From the NCBI GenBank assembly GCA_964636865.1, contig CAZWVJ010000031.1, forward strand, positions 1-17,979: DNA of 17,979 nucleotides, written 5' to 3'. Shown here one piece after another: positions 14,875 to 17,979 of the stretch (position 1 is the stretch's first letter; each line of letters starts with the position of its first letter). The stretch comes from B1SED10-75 sp964636865 (GTDB lineage: Bacteria > Bacillota > Dethiobacteria > DTU022 > PWGO01). The notes beneath the pieces were generated by a model. It searched no databases and was not told the origin of the DNA. It was given only the letters and a program-made list of their open reading frames with translations. Made by a program: the position numbers and the translations under genes.

Positions 14875-15035
14875 GTGACAGTGGGGACGGGGCAATTTTG
14901 TCACATCGAATTGAAAGGACGCGCAGAGTTCTAAAGGAAATTATCAAAAGAAGAAAAAATGAGACAAAATTGCCCTATCCTCACTAAAATACCCGCTGTC
15001 GTGTTGTGACAAAATTGCCCCGTCCCCACTGTCAC
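14875..15035. mobile_element. 161-bp MITE/REP-like element with perfect 30-bp terminal inverted repeats
   Basis: The left end at 14875-14904 begins GTGACAGTGGGGACGG and the right end at 15006-15035 is its exact reverse complement over 30 bp. A third, degenerate copy at 14961-14985 lies in the same orientation as the right end and matches it at 21 of 25 positions. The core of about 100 bp has no complete gene and no flanking target-site duplication is obvious. It occupies the gap between the ABC permease stop (15052) and the promoter of the radical SAM cluster. A transcript would fold into a long hairpin, so it may also act as a terminator. Resemblance to GGGAC-rich repeats linked with REP-associated transposases in clostridia is from memory and unverified. 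Confidence 0.65.
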
Positions 15036-15051
15036 ACGAGAGGTCATCTGC

Positions 15052-16317
15052 TTAAAGTTCTTTCCAGCGGGTGGTTTTAAATGCCAAGAGAATGAATACT
15101 AAAGTAAAACCTAATATTACCAGTAGATGAGGTAGGGCTTCGCCCATATTGCCAAGGATCATTATTTTTATCAACCCCTGGTGGAAATGATAAAGAGGTA
15201 AAACTTCAGCTATAGTTTGTAAATATTCCGGCATCATTTGCACAGACCAAAAGGCTCCGGACAAAAACATCATGGGGAAGGCAATGGCATTTCCCGCTCC
15301 ACTGGCAGCTTCGATGTCTTTTATAAAGCCGCCTAATACCATGCCTATTGCTGAAAAGGTTATAGCTCCCACCAAGATGAAACCCACGGCATAGATATCT
15401 GGAAATACTCTTACATTAAAGAAGATAAAGCCGATTAAAATCATTATAGCGGTTAGCACGAAAGCCAGTAAAGTCTGCTGCATAATATTGGCAAGAATCC
15501 ATTTTACTTTGGTTAGAGGGGTGGCAGCTAATCTTTTCAGGACCCCATTTCTTTTAAATTCCGTAACGGTGGTAGTAACTCCTATAATGCCATTGGTCAT
15601 GATAAATGCTGCAATAAATCCGGGAAGGTAGTAATCAACTGCTTCAAGATTTTTGCTTACCAATGATTCGCTTTCTACTTCTACGGCACTATCTTCAATG
15701 CCCATTGCTTTTTGGTTAAAAGTGTCTACCACTCCCCTGATTGTTCCTCTAATCATAGGTGCCGCCTGGTCTCCTTCATTTATAAGCAGGGTTATTTTCG
15801 CTCCTTCTGCTGCCTCCAATTCTTGGGGGTAGGTTTCCATTTGTTCCATGCCTTCAGTTATTTCTCTTCTCTCCTCGTCTGTCATATGTTCTCCGTATTC
15901 CTCTTTTATGTGAGAAAGTGTATCCTGCATGGTGCCGGTGCGAAGAGTGGCAATTTTGTCCATGGATTTCTCATGGAAACCTTCAGGGATGATAAGACCT
16001 CTCCTGGCAGCTTCAAAAGCTATTTCATCCTCCGAAAGACCTTTTTTTAAATCTTCGTCCGGGTCAACTTCTATTAGGTTGAAGGTCTCGGTCTCTTTAA
16101 GTCCTTTCATGAATTCTTCGGACAACTCTGTGGCTTCCCCGTTTGCTGTGTCTTTATTTTGAATATAGAGGGTATATTGCACATCGTCCTGCCCCCCGAA
16201 AACAGCGGTAAAAATTATGAGCAAGGTAATGGGGAAGAGAATGGAGAAAAAAATTCCCGATTTGCTTCGAAGCCAATTTTTGGTCAGGGCTTTAAATAGA
16301 GAAAAAAGACTGTTCAT
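15052..16317 (-). CDS. ABC-2 type exporter permease
   Basis: The 421-residue product is an ABC-2 family membrane subunit. It has a cytoplasmic N-terminus, one membrane segment at about 22-41, a large extracytoplasmic domain (about 43-230), then five hydrophobic segments in the C-terminal half, including LPGFIAAFIMTNGIIGV and FPMMFLSGAFWSVQMM. This is the layout of exporters of drugs, antimicrobial peptides or lipids (YhgE/Nod-like ABC2_membrane_3). The extracytoplasmic part is charged and acidic. The ATG at 16317 overlaps the stop of the ATP-binding gene by 4 bp (ATGA), with GGGTGAG upstream, so translation is coupled. The substrate cannot be deduced. Confidence 0.88.
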   Translation of the reverse strand: MNSLFSLFKALTKNWLRSKSGIFFSILFPITLLIIFTAVFGGQDDVQYTLYIQNKDTANGEATELSEEFMKGLKETETFNLIEVDPDEDLKKGLSEDEIAFEAARRGLIIPEGFHEKSMDKIATLRTGTMQDTLSHIKEEYGEHMTDEERREITEGMEQMETYPQELEAAEGAKITLLINEGDQAAPMIRGTIRGVVDTFNQKAMGIEDSAVEVESESLVSKNLEAVDYYLPGFIAAFIMTNGIIGVTTTVTEFKRNGVLKRLAATPLTKVKWILANIMQQTLLAFVLTAIMILIGFIFFNVRVFPDIYAVGFILVGAITFSAIGMVLGGFIKDIEAASGAGNAIAFPMMFLSGAFWSVQMMPEYLQTIAEVLPLYHFHQGLIKIMILGNMGEALPHLLVILGFTLVFILLAFKTTRWKEL

Positions 16318-17237
16318 GAGACTAACTCACCCTTTTCATTAATTTTACTGCCGGAGAGACTTATGAAGGCTTCCTCCAGACTGGGTTCAACAATTTTAAC
16401 GTCATAGTCTTTTTCATATAGGGCAATGACGGCTTTTTTAGCACTTTGCTTGTTGTCAAATACTCCCGTTATAGAATCTTCTCCGTTATCGGGTTCAAAA
16501 ACCTGTCGGGCTTCCCGGTTAAGTATTTCTGCAGTGTTTTGATCTTTACGAGTAGTTAATTTGGTGTGCCCTCCATAATTATTTATTAAATAGGAGATTT
16601 CTCCTATGGTTTGAATTTTCCCGTTAATCATGACTGCTGCTCGATCGCTTAACCTTTCCACTTCCTCCATATAGTGAGAAGTTAACATTATGGTTTTTCC
16701 CAGACCTTTTAATTTTTCGATCATATCCCAAACTTCCCGCCGAGCTTGAGGGTCAAGGCCGGTGGTGGGTTCGTCCAAAAATAGGAGAGGGGCCTCCGAA
16801 ACCAACGCCATTCCGATCCCGACTTTGGTTTTCATACCCCCGGAGAGATTTAAGTATTCTTTGGAATGAAATTCACTAACACCTGTTAACTCCAAAACTT
16901 CTTCCACTTTCTTGCTTTTGCCGTATATATCTGCTACTAGCTGGATGTTTTCCCGGGCAGTTAGTCTTTCCAAAGCATTAAAGTTTTGAGGCATTACCCC
17001 GATTTGCTCTTTAATTTTTTTCTCTTCGTTATAAATGTCATATCCCAACACGTTTACCTGGCCAGAAGTCGGTATTTTTAAACCCTGCAATATTTCTATG
17101 GTGGTAGTTTTGCCGGCGCCATTAGGGCCTAATAAAGAAAATATTTCCCTTTCTTTAACCTCAAAAGATATGTTATCTACGGCCATAAATTCGCCATATC
17201 GCTTGGTAAGGTTCTTAACATATATCAGGGCAATCAC
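16314..17237 (-). CDS. ABC transporter ATP-binding protein
   Basis: The 307-residue product has all ABC ATPase motifs: Walker A GPNGAGKTT (37-45), Q-loop Gln84, signature LSGGM (131-135), Walker B LLFLDEP (151-157) and H-loop His188 in TSHYMEE. The C-terminal 80 residues are the accessory domain common in CcmA/DrrA-like export ATPases. It works with the overlapping permease as an exporter. The start appears to be GTG at 17237; the purine-rich GGGAAGGAA lies only about 2 nt before it, unusually close, and no ATG alternative is in frame nearby, so a slightly later non-ATG start is possible. A GGGAC/GTCCC hairpin lies just upstream in the leader. Confidence 0.9.
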   Translation of the reverse strand: MIALIYVKNLTKRYGEFMAVDNISFEVKEREIFSLLGPNGAGKTTTIEILQGLKIPTSGQVNVLGYDIYNEEKKIKEQIGVMPQNFNALERLTARENIQLVADIYGKSKKVEEVLELTGVSEFHSKEYLNLSGGMKTKVGIGMALVSEAPLLFLDEPTTGLDPQARREVWDMIEKLKGLGKTIMLTSHYMEEVERLSDRAAVMINGKIQTIGEISYLINNYGGHTKLTTRKDQNTAEILNREARQVFEPDNGEDSITGVFDNKQSAKKAVIALYEKDYDVKIVEPSLEEAFISLSGSKINEKGELVS

Positions 17238-17248
17238 TTCCTTCCCAC

Positions 17249-17277
17249 TGGGACGCGGGGACAGGTCCCTTGTCCCA
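17249..17277. repeat. REP-like GGGAC/GTCCC hairpin in the ABC operon leader
   Basis: Several nested pairings are possible: TGGGAC (17249-17254) with GTCCCA (17272-17277), or GGGACA (17258-17263) with TGTCCC (17271-17276). It is a short stand-alone palindromic module sharing the GGGGAC core with the 161-bp element. It lies between the candidate promoter and the ribosome site of the ATP-binding gene, so it would be in the mRNA leader. Confidence 0.55.
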
Positions 17278-17378
17278 CTTTCCGATTTATTCCTCCGAAT
17301 TATCCTTCTTAACAGTATAATATATTCCAGTAATACTTTTTTGCCTGCGCCTTCCTTAATTTTTTATCACTGCTGTGC

Positions 17379-17407
17379 ATTATACTACATTTTGCCCCAA
17401 GTAAAAA
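17379..17407 (-). promoter_or_regulatory. Candidate promoter for the ABC operon
   Basis: On the minus strand a perfect -10 TATAAT (17379-17384) is preceded at 17 bp by a weak -35, TTTTTA (17402-17407). A transcript from here would have a leader of about 135 nt carrying the GGGAC/GTCCC hairpin. A second TATACT lies nearer the gene but lacks a -35. Confidence 0.45.
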
Positions 17408-17537
17408 AGAATAAATGAAGAAGAGAGTTGCCCATTTTTTTAATGCCTTTTAGTCCCTCCGCCCCTTGTTTTTGTCCTGCTTCCGGGTCAAAATTTATCC
17501 TATCGTCGGTTTAACCATTAATATTAGTTGATTTTTA

Positions 17538-17566
17538 TTGCTTTTAATTGGTTTTAGTTGTATAAT
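17538..17566 (+). promoter_or_regulatory. Promoter of the Uma2-family gene
   Basis: TTGCTT (17538-17543) and a perfect TATAAT (17561-17566) are 17 bp apart. The expected start point near 17571-17573 falls at the edge of the GGAGG site, leaving a leader of only about 12-14 nt before the ATG at 17585, which is unusually short. Stands divergently from the ABC operon promoter. Confidence 0.6.
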
Positions 17567-17584
17567 TTTAATGGAGGTGGTAAT

Positions 17585-17979
17585 ATGCCTGGAGAAAAAG
17601 ACCAGGAGTTAGTAACGGCCTACTCCCTGGCCGAAGTCCTTAACCTTTCCGTGGAAACTATTTGGAAGTATACCCGTGAGAATAGAATACCCTGCGTAAA
17701 ACTGGGGAGCAAACAGTACCGCTACCGCCTTTCTGAAGTTATGAGAGCCCTCTCCGAAGATTCTGTTCAGGAGGAACGAACCGTTTATCAGGTTGATACC
17801 ACTAAAAAGTACACTTACCAGGATTACCTAAAGCTACCGGAGGAGCCGGGTTATCGCTTTGAAGTCTTGGAAGGAGTCCTGGTTAAAGACCCTTCGCCTA
17901 GCGTAATGCACCAACGCGTGTCTAGACGACTCATAAGAGTGCTGGAAGATTATTTTAGCGAAATAGACCCGGAAGGGGA
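17585..17979 (+). CDS. Helix-turn-helix plus Uma2-family endonuclease-like protein, 3' end outside the window
   Basis: The frame is open from ATG 17585 to the window end, giving 131 residues. Residues about 12-56 form an excisionase/MerR-type helix-turn-helix (YSLAEVLNLSVETIWKYTRE, then a wing around KLGSKQYRYRLSEV). From about 76 the sequence is the start of a Uma2/DUF820 domain, a PD-(D/E)xK-like fold: YTYQDYLKLPE, then FEVLEGVLV with Glu93 and Glu96, and His109 before the helix QRVSRRLIRVLEDYF. The later catalytic Asp and ExK motifs would lie past the window. GGAGG precedes the start by 7 bp. Uma2 proteins are abundant, often multi-copy and of unknown role in bacteria; the DNA-binding front end suggests a DNA-acting protein or autoregulation. 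Confidence 0.8.
   Translation, partial: MPGEKDQELVTAYSLAEVLNLSVETIWKYTRENRIPCVKLGSKQYRYRLSEVMRALSEDSVQEERTVYQVDTTKKYTYQDYLKLPEEPGYRFEVLEGVLVKDPSPSVMHQRVSRRLIRVLEDYFSEIDPEG

Noticed and set aside
14793..14987. 64-codon plus-strand open frame running into the 161-bp element
   Set aside because: It spans the promoter and one repeat arm, has no recognisable domain or clear ribosome site, and is most likely fortuitous, though a decayed transposase fragment cannot be excluded.
1..17979. CRISPR array, tRNA or rRNA genes
   Set aside because: No regularly spaced direct repeats, cloverleaf-like segments or rRNA motifs were noticed on either strand.

Overview
The window looks like chromosomal DNA of an anaerobic, low-to-mid G+C Firmicute of the clostridial type. 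The reasons are purine-rich Shine-Dalgarno sites before nearly every gene, ATG/GTG/TTG starts, a two-domain 2-hydroxyacyl-CoA dehydratase activase, and GGGAC/GTCCC-rich repeat modules that I associate, from memory, with Peptococcaceae-like genomes. No rRNA, tRNA, CRISPR array or complete insertion sequence is visible. The lineage call is an inference.

Layout. (1) 1-4539: an A+T-rich leader, then one very large plus-strand gene (301-4539) for an acyl-CoA dehydratase activase with two ASKHA/iron-sulphur activator domains in one chain. (2) 4540-4664: a convergent intergenic gap with inverted repeats. (3) 4665-14450: seven minus-strand genes, visibly richer in G+C than their flanks. In transcription order they are a B12-type radical SAM protein, a FucA-like class II aldolase, an LsrF orthologue, a short-chain dehydrogenase (SDR) derived from a RhaD/YuxG-type aldolase-dehydrogenase fusion, then after a gap of about 200 bp a von Willebrand A (VWA) protein with an HExxH motif, a MoxR-like AAA+ ATPase with a SWIM-like zinc motif, and a haloalkane-dehalogenase-like hydrolase. 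(4) 14451-15051: no gene; it holds a strong minus-strand promoter candidate and a 161-bp element bounded by perfect 30-bp inverted repeats. (5) 15052-17237: a two-gene ABC exporter on the minus strand. (6) 17238-17584: a divergent promoter region with a GGGAC/GTCCC hairpin. (7) From 17585: the start of a plus-strand gene joining an excisionase-type helix-turn-helix to a Uma2-family nuclease domain, cut by the window end.

How the genes may work together. The aldolase, LsrF and SDR genes are closely packed and look like a carbohydrate-phosphate cleavage module: a class II aldolase for a phosphorylated ketose, an LsrF-type Schiff-base thiolase/aldolase, and an NAD-dependent oxidoreductase. No Lsr transporter, kinase or repressor is present, so the substrate need not be autoinducer-2. 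The VWA and SWIM-AAA genes form a MoxR/VWA pair of the sort that remodels or matures a client protein; the client is unknown, and the adjacent hydrolase or an upstream enzyme are candidates. The juxtaposition of these two modules with a radical SAM protein is the least explained part of the window and the best candidate for an undescribed system.
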